Positions 8,529 to 16,563 of a DNA stretch of 64,000 bases are shown here, one piece after another. The position numbers and the translations under genes were made by a program. The stretch comes from Acidobacteriota bacterium. Its GTDB lineage: Bacteria > Acidobacteriota > Blastocatellia > Pyrinomonadales > Pyrinomonadaceae. Position 1 is the stretch's first letter, and every line of letters starts with the position of its first letter. Location of the stretch: assembly GCA_003223935.1 (NCBI GenBank), contig QHXQ01000038.1, positions 1-64,000 on the forward strand. The letters run 5' to 3'. Below the pieces are notes generated by a model that worked only from the letters and a program-made list of their open reading frames with translations, was not told where the DNA came from and did no database searches.

Positions 8529-9061
8529 TAGTTTCAACTAGCGTGTTTGGGACAATGAAGGGGCGACCTGCGGCAGTGCCTGCCGGTACGGTTCCAAGAA
8601 ACTTGGGTCTGAGGTGAGGAGGTAGCCGCGCAGTCCCGTTTCGGAGTCCACCAAGAGTTTCTCAGTCCGGTGGGCCCTGGCGATCACTTGATCAGTGTGA
8701 TCGACCCGCTGCGTCACCGAGAGCAGATGATGGACCTGCCAGAGGAGTATTCCAGCCAGCACTAGCATCACAATGAGTGGGAGCAGAACGGCGAGTAGCA
8801 GGCGGCGATTGAAACTCGCTTGATCGATCTGGTGAGGAGTCATGTTTTTCCTCTTGCGTGAGCTAAAGCCGAACGCTATGGACGAGTGATCTACGTGCGA
8901 CTAGTCGCGCTCTGCCGGATTGGGGAGACAGCGCAGCTTATCGCGCAGGCCAAATTATTAAGCTGAGTTGGGCTTGCCAGCCACTTTGTAGCACTAGCCG
9001 GGCGCGAATGCAATAACCTTGCTGGTGTGGGCGTAGCTGCGCTCGAGCGGACGCAAGTCAA

Positions 9062-9496
9062 CTAGTCCAGTGCATTCCTGCCAAAGTAAGCGAGATAAGT
9101 GGCGCGTGCTTGTGCTTCTATGTCCGTGATCTGAGTGCCGAACTGCCAGCCTCTGTCTGGCGCGTGCTCATTCACCCGCCGGCAATGCACCACCCGCGCT
9201 TCGAGTTGTATGTTCCCTGTGGGTAGTTCCAGTTGCAGCCGAAGTGCGGACGCGCTGGCGCAGTACCGCTCGTCCACCGACACCTGCGGCATAACAAAGG
9301 AGACACCTTCCGGGCTCAGATTGACGGTGGTAGCCATGAATTGCAATGGTTCACTGTCCTTGGGTGAACCAGCTTCCATGTCAAGGAGGCTGGCGTCGGT
9401 TATGACCTGCGCTGTGTGCGGCGCAAGTGTTCGCTTAAAACGACGACGGTCACTGCCACGAGGTGACCAACGCCGGTCGGGTACATAAGCTGTCAC
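9062..9496 (-). CDS. PilZ-like domain protein
   Basis: This 144-residue soluble protein carries an RRRFKR basic motif near residue 20, then TTVNLSPEGVSFVMP and a beta-rich tail with EARVVHCRRV. This resembles PilZ domains (RxxxR ... D/NxSxxG), which bind cyclic di-GMP. The second motif is N-L-S-P-E-G here, so nucleotide binding is plausible but not certain. It stands alone, with about 220 and 285 bases of apparently empty DNA on either side. Confidence 0.6.
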   Translation of the reverse strand: MTAYVPDRRWSPRGSDRRRFKRTLAPHTAQVITDASLLDMEAGSPKDSEPLQFMATTVNLSPEGVSFVMPQVSVDERYCASASALRLQLELPTGNIQLEARVVHCRRVNEHAPDRGWQFGTQITDIEAQARATYLAYFGRNALD

Positions 9497-9781
9497 TGAT
9501 TATCTATCTCCTCTACGGCCTGCGCGTTTCAACACACGGGTGCGCCCCACATCGCTTGGAGCACTTGGTTAGTGCTGCTCTAGGCGCTGGAGTGCTATTC
9601 AGTTTAAGTTTTTAGGGGATGGTTACAATGTAGGCCGTGGTCTGGGAACTGTCAACACGAAGTAATACCAGTAACGACACATCAGGGCATCAGTGCTATA
9701 AACCCAGTCTATAGATATCAACACTATATAGCGGTCACCTTCATATTTGATGACGCACTCCCCCCAAGCTAACCTATTAAC

Positions 9782-11314
9782 TTATGTAACGGAGAATAGG
9801 TGCCATTCACCGTGTTCTTCAAAGGTCAGCATGCCCCTGTCCCTGAACGCCAAGCCCGAGCCTGACACAAGATCTCTAACTGTGCTTGAGACGAACACCT
9901 CACCGGCAGCCGCCTCACTTGCCACCAGCCTGCTAATCTCGACCGCCGTGCCGCCGACCGCGGCTCCCTTCAAATCACACAGCCCCGTATGCAACCCGAC
10001 TTTTATCTCCACGTCCAGTCGCCGCGCTGATTCACGGATAGCACAGGCACAGCGGATGGCACGCACGGGCCCGTCAAACGTCGCCAGAAAGCCCTCTGCC
10101 CACGCGCCGTGCGCCTGCCCCTTGAACCATTCGACCTCCCTTCTGGCAAGCGCGTGAAAACGCTTGAGAAGGTCTTGCTGGCGTCCACTCTCCTCTCCCG
10201 CAGTAACTATCCCTGGCACCACTATCTCTGCGCATAGCACTGTCGCCAGCACGCTGGCCGAGTCCTGTGCTTGACGAATACCCTGAATAAAACCTGCGAC
10301 TTCGTGTAGGACGGCGTCTTGGTCACCTACAAAGAGAAGATGGTCGTTGCCGGGTAATTCAACGAACCTTGCCTCAGGTATATGCGCAGCGATATAACGC
10401 CCCTCTTCAATGTTCGAATCCAAGTCACCCGTCCGGTGGAGGACCAGTGTCGGCACGCGGATCGCAGGCAGGACGTGGCGGACATCGATCAAGGTGTTCA
10501 TCCGGGCGAGCGCCAGTGCCGCGCGCGGACTCGCGCTCCGCCGCTGATAGCTGGCCCACCACATGCGGAAATGCTCGTCGTGCGCCCTGCTCGGCGCGAG
10601 GTCTTCGACGCCGATGGGGCCGCCCCACTCGTGCTCGATGGCATCGTAGAACTTCTGCCGCTCGTCCGGCGTCGGGGCCCACGGGTAATCCGGCGACCAG
10701 ACGCGACTGGCGAAGACGCCGAAGGTGACGAGCGCGATGGTGCGTTCCGGATAAGTGGCCGCGAACAGCAATGCCATGTTGCCGCCCTCGGACATGCCGA
10801 ACACCACGGCGCGCTCTGAGCCGACAGCTTCCATCACCGCCCGCACGTCGTCCATGCGCTGCTCTAGCGTCGGCAGATCGGTCGTCTGATCGGAGAGGCC
10901 CGTCCCGCGCTTATCGAAAAGAATCAAGCGAGAGAAAGAGGCCAGGCGACGGTAGAAACGTGCGAGCGACGGCTCCTCCCAACCATATTCCAGATGAGTT
11001 ACCCAGCCCGGCACATAGACCAAATCAACAGGTCCTTCTCCAATCACTTGGTAGGCGATCTGGGTGTCGCCGCTTCTGGCATAGCGGGTCTCTGGGCGGA
11101 GGTCGGCAGTGATCTTGGCTCTCGGCATTTGCCCAGGCGCGGCCCCGCGAAGGATTTCCGTTTGCATGGAGTCGCTCGATGCAGGAGAGCCGAATAACCG
11201 AGTCGGAGACTCTGCAGAGATAGTTGCGTCAGGGACGAGATGCGTGCCGTCCACCCGGCAGAAACTCAATGTCTCGTCCGTGTAGGTGTGCTGGCATATG
11301 GGACAGCGTTTCAC
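9782..11314 (-). CDS. Alpha/beta hydrolase fused to degenerate class III adenylate/guanylate cyclase domain
   Basis: This 510-residue three-part protein starts at GTG 11314. Residues 1-26 form a small zinc-knuckle-like motif (CPICQHTY ... FCRVDGTHL). Residues 75-335 are an alpha/beta hydrolase with oxyanion-loop region FDKRGTGLSDQ, nucleophile elbow GMSEGGN near residue 175, a likely acid in HRTGDLD and His in PGNDHLLF. From about residue 350 to the end is a class III cyclase-type domain (GLHTGLCDL, GGTAVEISRLVA, DRGMLTFEEHGEWHLF). In the usual metal-binding motif F-T-D-I-V the first Asp is replaced (VLCAEIVVPG), while the second Asp remains in TFDGPVRA. The cyclase part may therefore be a sensor or pseudoenzyme. 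No partner gene is adjacent. Confidence 0.85.
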   Translation of the reverse strand: MKRCPICQHTYTDETLSFCRVDGTHLVPDATISAESPTRLFGSPASSDSMQTEILRGAAPGQMPRAKITADLRPETRYARSGDTQIAYQVIGEGPVDLVYVPGWVTHLEYGWEEPSLARFYRRLASFSRLILFDKRGTGLSDQTTDLPTLEQRMDDVRAVMEAVGSERAVVFGMSEGGNMALLFAATYPERTIALVTFGVFASRVWSPDYPWAPTPDERQKFYDAIEHEWGGPIGVEDLAPSRAHDEHFRMWWASYQRRSASPRAALALARMNTLIDVRHVLPAIRVPTLVLHRTGDLDSNIEEGRYIAAHIPEARFVELPGNDHLLFVGDQDAVLHEVAGFIQGIRQAQDSASVLATVLCAEIVVPGIVTAGEESGRQQDLLKRFHALARREVEWFKGQAHGAWAEGFLATFDGPVRAIRCACAIRESARRLDVEIKVGLHTGLCDLKGAAVGGTAVEISRLVASEAAAGEVFVSSTVRDLVSGSGLAFRDRGMLTFEEHGEWHLFSVT

Positions 11315-11552
11315 GTAGTTCGAGCATCGCTTTCGGGGTGTTAAAGAGTTACCAACTTATAGATGAGCATTGTAACGGTGCTGTGGTCGGATGCACCAGA
11401 GATTCGCAACCGAAATTAGTTGTGCAAAGAGCAGAAAGAGAGTTATTCGCAGATTATCAGCGAAATTGCGGATGAGCCGAGATGATCAGGGTAAGATATA
11501 AATTGAAGTAATAATTATCCAAGCTACAGTCTTTGCCCATAAAATCATAAAT

Positions 11553-11660
11553 TCAAGCTATTTCTGCTTGTTGACAGACCCCGTCGAGGTGTGCGCGGGC
11601 TGTGGTCAGCCCGCGTTGTTCGAGCGCGGCAAGGGCGCGCTCTTCCATCGACACGCTCAC
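11553..11660 (-). pseudogene. istB: istB N-terminal remnant
   Basis: From GTG 11660 a 35-codon frame reads MEERALAALEQRGLTTARA and ends at TGA 11553. Position and sequence fit the start of the IS21 helper ATPase IstB; the ATPase domain itself is gone. Confidence 0.5.
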
Positions 11661-12419
11661 TGTGCGCTTACCTCCTCATAGGCCATGAGTGGCGTCTGCG
11701 CGACCGGCTCATGAAAGCCGATGTGCCAGTGCGGTGCTTGAGGCACGTTCGTGCGTTGCAGTGAGAGCCGCCACAGGGCTTCAACATGCTCTTTGTGGGT
11801 CATGCGCGCGTCCGTTGAGAAAGTTGTCTTTCACGTAATAGACCATCCGCTCGACTTTGCCTTTGGTGCGCGGGCGGCGGACACGATGTGTCTTCGGCGT
11901 GATACCGTGATGGTTGCTGAAGTCGAGAAAGAGCGGGTTCCATTCTGTGGGTGACAGGTGCACTTGCTTCATGTTGTCGTAGCGGATCGTGCGCGGCCAG
12001 CCGCCGAAGCACGCGAAGGCGCGCTGATGGCAGCGGATCAGTTCGGGCAAACTCATCGAGTGTGTAAACTCGACGTAGAGGTAGCGCGAGTAGCTCAAGA
12101 CCATGACGAAGGCATAGACGGCGCGCCGCCGACCCGTCTCATCCACCGCATGCCCGCAACTCGCCCAATCAGCTTGCGCTTGTTCGCCGGGCGGCGTCTC
12201 AAAGCGCACGGTCATCTTGGCGCGGGCGCGGGCCTGTGGGTTGAGCGCGCGGATGAAGCGGCGGACAACATTGATGCCACCCGCGTAGCCCATCCCGCGA
12301 ATCTCCGCCAGCAGGCGCACGGTGTTGCGAGCGTAGCCAGTAAGTTCGACGATAGTTCTGATCGAGGGACCTTGGCGGTGTAAGTCTTTGATGTCCATCC
12401 ACGCCTCCAGCTTGAGCAT
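11657..12419 (-). pseudogene. istA: IS21 transposase istA, internally deleted and frameshifted
   Basis: The main frame (12419-11781) has the N-terminal HTH region. It goes from GYARNTVR straight to LLAEIRGMGYAGG, so about 50 residues normally between these blocks are missing. The catalytic core is visible: Asp in QADWASCG, Asp in IRYDNMKQ, Glu in KGKVERMVYY. The C-terminal part is in another frame (MTHKEHVEALWRLSLQRT ... to TGA 11657-11659), so a frameshift lies at about 11800. The TGA overlaps the GTG of the istB remnant, as in intact IS21 elements. Confidence 0.75.
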
Positions 12420-12506
12420 CGCGTGCCCTCCTCTTCCAAAATGAGAGAGAGAGTAGCGAAGTTAATCTCATGGCTGGTGGATTAACTTTACGCGCTTGCT
12501 ACCCGG

Positions 12507-12605
12507 TCACTTTACCGCGCTTGTTGATACCAGTGTGCTGGTGGCAGCCAGCCCGTTCGGCCCGGAGCCAATCACGACCGCATCATAGGCATGAGACCCA
12601 GCCAT
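12507..12605 (-). pseudogene. FAD/NAD(P)-dependent oxidoreductase (phytoene-dehydrogenase-like), 5' remnant
   Basis: From ATG 12605 the frame reads MAGSHAYDAVVIGSGPNG then LAA, the beta-alpha-beta dinucleotide-binding start (GxGxxG) of the phytoene-desaturase-like oxidoreductase family. After about 21 codons the homology stops and a TGA follows at 12507, next to the IS21 remnant. It begins 29 bases after the acetyl-CoA hydrolase gene, so it was probably the third gene of that operon before the IS21 event. Confidence 0.6.
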
Positions 12606-12634
12606 AAACTAATGAAAAAGCCTAGAACCGGATT

Positions 12635-14809
12635 TCAGATTGCATCCACGGAGGCCAGCGCATAGACCAGCGTCTTCTGCAACAGTCTTTCCTTGAAGGT
12701 CTGCGCGCGTGAGAGCGCCATCCGCTCAAGATAGGGACGGGCGTGGTCGGGGACGGCGATGGTTTTGCGAATCTCAGAGAGTCGAGGCAGGCGTAACTGC
12801 TTCCACTGAGTCATCTGCTTTAGGGCTAGCAGTGCTTTCTTTAGTACCACTTCCTCTTCGGTGAGATCAGTGCCGAAGGGGAAAGCCGGGAACAATCCCC
12901 GCTCTCGATACCGGGCCAGCGCCTTTTCCAGTCGCTCGGGCCGGTTGTTGCGCGCGTGATCGGGGATGCCGTAGTCCTCGCTGATCTTACCGGCGCGCTT
13001 CGCCTGCTTGAGGAGTTCGGCCTGAAAACGAGAGTCGGCGATCTCCAGCAGCGCGGCGGCCACCTCCTCATCGCTGCGCCCACGCAGGTCGGCGATCCCG
13101 TACTCGGTCACTACGATGTCCCGCAGGTGGCGTGGGATGGTGACGTGGCCGTAGCTCCAACGGATGTTTGAGAGCAGCCGGCCATCTTCCTCTTTGGTGC
13201 TACGGATCATTAGGATGGAGCGACCATCCTCCAGGGCGTGCGCCATCGCCACGAAGTTGTACTGCCCGCCGACGCCACTTAGAACGCGCCCGTCTTCCAG
13301 CCCGTCGGAAGCGACGGCACCGGCGAGGGTGACAATGAGGCCGGTGTTCACGAACCTGGCCGCTTTGCGCTGCAACCGCTTGAGCTTTTCCTCCCCGTAG
13401 AGTTCGTTCACGTATGAGATACTGGTCATGCAGATCTGTTCGCGCTCCGCAGCGTCCAGCTTGCGCAAGGTCTCATAGAACTTTTGAGGCCCCAGGAAGA
13501 AGCAGGCGTGAATGAAGTGTCCGCCCTTCAGCCGGGTGCCGAGGCAGCGCCGCCCGATCTCATCCCTCGCCTCTTCGTCCGCCAGATCGGCGGGGGTGCG
13601 TGTGCCATCGTCCAAACGAATAACACCGGTTTCGTACCTCAACTCCGGCCGCAAAATTCCGACATCTTGGAGGAAGGAGAAGTCCTGCGGGGTCAGCCGC
13701 GCGGAAATGGTTCCGGTCTCCACTAATACATCGAGCGTCGCGGGCGTTATCTCTTCGCCGATCCGTCCGTCGTTCAGTAGCCGTTGCAAGCCCGGATGCC
13801 GATAGACCTTCCGCCGTAAGATTCCGCTGCGGTAGAGTTCAAGGAAGCCATCAACCAGCATCTCCGATGAAGCATAAAGTCCCTGCTCGAACTTCCCAGT
13901 TTCGCCCAACCGCTCAATCACTTTGCCGAACCGCTCGAACGCGCCGGCCTCTGTGAGTATTTCCTGATAGAGATCGTTCTGCCCGTGCCTGAGCTTCAGC
14001 AGGTAAGTGACCGCATCCTCAAGTGCGCCGATCCCTATCTGAAGCGTGCCGCCATCACGGATGAGGGCGCTGACATGGAGCGCAATCAGATACTCGGCTG
14101 TGCTCACGGTCTCGTTCGGCGTGCCGAAGAGAGGGAAGGCGTATTTCGGCTCGTCAACGACCGAATCGAAGTAGGCGGGCGCGACGACCGCATCCCCATA
14201 CATGAACGGGAGATTGGAGTTCACTTGAGCAAGGAGTGCGACCTTCGCTCCCCGGCGCTCCGCCGCGCGCAGGCGCGGCACCAGGTCCAGCGTGAGGTCA
14301 GGATTGCAACTCAGGCTGTAACGGGTCGCGCCGTCCTCAGCCGTCTTGCCGACTAACTGGGCCAGCACGTTGATCCGAGCGGCCAGCAGATCGCGCACCA
14401 CGTGTGTGTAGTTGCTGTTCATGTAACTCTGCTGCGCGAGGGGGCTGTCGAGTAAGCTCCCCGGCTGGAAATAGAACTCCGTGACCCGTATGTTCTCTGG
14501 CAGCTTCCCGCGCTTGAGCGGATCGAGATACTCCAGTTCGGGATAGCCGCCGAAGAGTCGCTCCGCGAGCGGCTCAACAAAGCGCCGTTCGAGTTCGCCC
14601 TGCCAACGTGGTCGGGCGAGCGTGAGCGCGGTGAAGATGTGCAGGTCAAGCTTCGGGTCCTCACGCGCGCGCCGGAAGAATTCGTTGACCAGATGGTTCG
14701 CCTTGCCGAGTCCGAGCGGTGTGCCGAGGGCGATGCGCCGTCCGACCTTGCGGAGCGTCTCCTCGACGCAGGTCTCCACGTCTGGATAGTAGCTGGGGCG
14801 CTCGTTCAT
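12635..14809 (-). CDS. Acetyl-CoA hydrolase/transferase family protein
   Basis: This 724-residue cytoplasmic enzyme is of the CoA-transferase family I type (acetyl-CoA hydrolase / 4-hydroxybutyrate CoA-transferase group). Family features include GTPLGLGKANHLVNEF near the N-terminus, QIGIGALEDAV, the C-terminal GVGGQYNFVAMA block and VTEYGIADLRGRSDEE. It is longer than the usual 430-500 residues because of inserted and N-terminal segments, as in a known long subgroup. The ATG at 14809 overlaps the stop of the upstream acyltransferase gene by 4 bases, and this decides the start; the longer frame to 14947 is only out-of-frame sequence. Its exact CoA substrate cannot be read from the sequence. 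Confidence 0.88.
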   Translation of the reverse strand: MNERPSYYPDVETCVEETLRKVGRRIALGTPLGLGKANHLVNEFFRRAREDPKLDLHIFTALTLARPRWQGELERRFVEPLAERLFGGYPELEYLDPLKRGKLPENIRVTEFYFQPGSLLDSPLAQQSYMNSNYTHVVRDLLAARINVLAQLVGKTAEDGATRYSLSCNPDLTLDLVPRLRAAERRGAKVALLAQVNSNLPFMYGDAVVAPAYFDSVVDEPKYAFPLFGTPNETVSTAEYLIALHVSALIRDGGTLQIGIGALEDAVTYLLKLRHGQNDLYQEILTEAGAFERFGKVIERLGETGKFEQGLYASSEMLVDGFLELYRSGILRRKVYRHPGLQRLLNDGRIGEEITPATLDVLVETGTISARLTPQDFSFLQDVGILRPELRYETGVIRLDDGTRTPADLADEEARDEIGRRCLGTRLKGGHFIHACFFLGPQKFYETLRKLDAAEREQICMTSISYVNELYGEEKLKRLQRKAARFVNTGLIVTLAGAVASDGLEDGRVLSGVGGQYNFVAMAHALEDGRSILMIRSTKEEDGRLLSNIRWSYGHVTIPRHLRDIVVTEYGIADLRGRSDEEVAAALLEIADSRFQAELLKQAKRAGKISEDYGIPDHARNNRPERLEKALARYRERGLFPAFPFGTDLTEEEVVLKKALLALKQMTQWKQLRLPRLSEIRKTIAVPDHARPYLERMALSRAQTFKERLLQKTLVYALASVDAI

Positions 14810-15492
14810 CGCTCCGCCTCCTGTTTGGCCTGTTCGTAAAGCGCCAGCACATGCTCGCGGAGCCATGTCGCTCCGGCATCCTGATCTAGCTGCCCCGGTA
14901 TCTGAACCGACTGGCCGAACTGGACCACGTAGCGGCGGCGCGGCCACTTCCGCACGCTCATCCAGACCGCGACCGGCACAATGGGTGCGCCCGCTCTCTT
15001 GTGTAGATAGATGACCCCCGGCGCGAATTCCCCGACGGGCGGCGCGCGCTTCTTCCAGATCTCTCCTTCGGGGAAGATCACAACCACGTCGCCCTCGTTC
15101 AACGCCACGAGCAGACCCCGAAGCTTCTCTGGGAGGGAGCGCGTGTCGTGCTCTTCCGGTGGAAGCTCGATCGCGCCTTCCAGCCAGTAGATGATTTTAA
15201 TGAGAGGCTTAAGCCACTGAAGCAGCGGACTGCGAAAGTCTTGCGTCGCAAGCGTCCGCACCGGGACCAGTGCGCGGAAGCGGCGCCAGCCCAGCGCGAC
15301 CATCAGCAGCCACAGGTCGAAGTATGTTTTGTGGGTCGGCGCGAGGATGAGGCAGTGCTCGGAGTCGCGCTCAAAGAGTCCGGCGGGCCGACGGGCGCGG
15401 ATGGAGTAGCGCACCCGTAGGAGCTGACCGAAGAGCCAAGAGACATATTGGCTCGCCACGACAACGGATCGGTAGCCGACGCTCTCCGCCAC
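14806..15492 (-). CDS. PlsC-like 1-acyl-sn-glycerol-3-phosphate acyltransferase
   Basis: This 228-residue membrane-associated acyltransferase has the HX4D motif in THKTYFDLWLL near residue 54 and the FPEGEIWKK motif near 135, plus APIVPVAV, the standard order of PlsC-family enzymes. It would esterify lysophosphatidate or a related acceptor. It is the first gene of a coupled pair with the acetyl-CoA hydrolase-type gene (4-base overlap), which suggests acyl-chain salvage or storage-lipid metabolism; that link is inference. Confidence 0.88.
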   Translation of the reverse strand: MAESVGYRSVVVASQYVSWLFGQLLRVRYSIRARRPAGLFERDSEHCLILAPTHKTYFDLWLLMVALGWRRFRALVPVRTLATQDFRSPLLQWLKPLIKIIYWLEGAIELPPEEHDTRSLPEKLRGLLVALNEGDVVVIFPEGEIWKKRAPPVGEFAPGVIYLHKRAGAPIVPVAVWMSVRKWPRRRYVVQFGQSVQIPGQLDQDAGATWLREHVLALYEQAKQEAER

Positions 15493-15580
15493 GACCGTTC
15501 CTCCCGATTGAAGTCAAGGGATGATCCCGAGTGTAAAGCACAGACCACGGGCGCGCACAATCGCCGCGCGCGGCGTTTCT

Positions 15581-15870
15581 GGTTCTGTTGCAACCACTCC
15601 TGCGCTATAATCAGTCTTCCAGTTCGGCCATCACTCACCAGGAATCATACTCGTGAAACAGAATAAGTCCTCGTGCAAGTAGCGGCACTATGAGCCAGCT
15701 ATCATCCTGCTCTGCGTCCGCTGGTACTTGCGTTATCAACTGAGCTACCGCGATCTTGAAGAGATGATGCGCGAGCGTGGCCTCCCTGTTGATCATACAA
15801 CGATCTACAGATGGGTTCAGCGATACGCACCAGCGATAAACAAGAGAAGGCGTCCGCAGCTGAGACTCGC
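15581..15870 (+). pseudogene. IS6-family transposase remnant with left inverted repeat
   Basis: GGTTCTGTTGCAA at 15581-15593 matches the IS6/IS240-type terminal repeat. After GTG 15653 the frame is interrupted by TAG at 15680. It then reads HYEPAIILLCVRWYLRY, LSYRDLEEMMRERGLPVDH and TTIYRWVQRYAPAINKR, the N-terminal HTH region of IS6/IS26-type transposases. Homology ends at about 15870 and the DDE domain is missing. Confidence 0.65.
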
Positions 15871-15944
15871 TGGCGTAACGGTGAGACCGAAACCTTCGCG
15901 CAGCGATTTTTGCAGCACGACGGCCGCACGGCGCTGGAGCGCGT

Positions 15945-16200
15945 TCACCAGCGACGTGTCTTCACGGGAGAGAATAATGATCCGCTCATCGCGACTGCCG
16001 AGTAGCGACTGATAGACCTCCTCACAGGTGCGCCCGAGCGCTTGAAGCGACGCAGCCACTTCCTGACGGTCTTGGGACGGCAGTGCAGGCGCAGGGCGAT
16101 CTCGGCGACGGATACTTGCTCGTCTGACCAGATGACCATCTACGCGCGGGCAGCGATGCGCCCGATAGCGTGGCGAGTTAAGGCAGCCAGGGCTTGACTC
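15945..16200 (-). pseudogene. IS630-like transposase N-terminal remnant
   Basis: Minus-strand sequence reads LAALTRHAIGRIAARA, a TAG at 16140-16142, then MVIWSDEQVSVAEIALRLH and PKTVRKWLRRFKRSGA. This is an IS630-type helix-turn-helix with a nonsense codon. The catalytic domain is absent. Another open frame down to 15817 has no recognisable domain. Together with the IS6 piece it forms a small IS graveyard. Confidence 0.4.
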
Positions 16201-16563
16201 TGGCTCTCAGCTGCAATAGTGACAAAGAGTACGGGGACGACCTCCGCTGCAAAGCTGGTTACTTCGCAGTGAGGTATCACACCCGGACGGGGCGCGGCAA
16301 AAGCGCCCCGAACTTTTCAACCTCTACTTAGATTCGATTACGCTCCTCTCCGCTCAAGTTCTGATAGCGTTGTGCCTCAGCCTGCGTCTGCCGACGTGCG
16401 TCCTCGCTCAAATCGCACCAACAGCTTTTCAGTGTTCATGTCAACACCTGATTGCTGCATAAGTAATCCTCCCGCCGCTTCAGCGAGCGCCAATTCACCG
16501 TTGTGCCGTCGTTCCCCTCTATCTTAAGGCATGACAACGAACTAAGAGCGACTAAAGCACGGC
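16201..16563. other. Non-coding stretch, nothing recognised except a hairpin
   Basis: Between the IS630-like remnant and the stop of the SBBP-repeat gene I see no coding sequence, RNA gene or repeat other than the hairpin at 16288-16310. Confidence 0.4.
16288..16310 (+). terminator. GC-rich hairpin, possible intrinsic terminator
   Basis: CGGGGCGC and GCGCCCCG form a perfect 8-bp stem with a 7-base loop. On the plus strand it is followed by a weak T-run (AACTTTTC). No intact plus-strand gene precedes it, so its use is unclear; it may have belonged to a lost IS gene. Confidence 0.3.

Larger units (their letters stand above)
7975..8541 (-). mobile_element. IS200/IS605-type insertion sequence
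   Basis: The element carries a single Y1 transposase gene flanked by the subterminal hairpins typical of this family, and no terminal inverted repeats. It splits a CHASE3-PAS gene. The outer limits are estimated from where the CHASE3 reading frame stops and resumes, so they are uncertain by about 10 bases. No TnpB gene is present, which matches the IS200 subgroup. Confidence 0.75.
7345..8843 (-). pseudogene. CHASE3-PAS sensor protein, disrupted by IS200-like element and nonsense codon
   Basis: The 5' piece (8843-8538) encodes a membrane segment (LLAVLLPLIVMLVLAGILLW) and the start of a CHASE3 sensor domain (SETGLRGYLLTSDPSFLEPY, then SLSQTR). After the inserted element the same frame resumes at about 7977 with KELSRLVADDPQQT, meets TAG at 7930-7932, and continues RLADVRQLSVEW. 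A second membrane segment (near 7715-7650) and a PAS domain (EERFRSLIEHSSDGIMLID) follow. The PAS domain breaks off at about 7410 and no kinase or cyclase output domain follows. The gene is therefore dead three times over: insertion, nonsense codon and 3' loss. Its former output domain is unknown. Confidence 0.75.
11553..12506 (-). mobile_element. IS21-family element remnant (istA/istB)
   Basis: The remnant holds a damaged istA and the first 35 codons of istB in the usual overlapping order. It is inserted into, or joined by deletion to, the 5' end of an FAD-oxidoreductase gene at about 12510. The ends are estimated from where recognisable coding sequence stops. Confidence 0.65.

Noticed and set aside
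15817-16059. Minus-strand frame with EVYQSLLGSRDERII
   Set aside because: No transposase or other domain could be recognised; likely noise within IS remnants.
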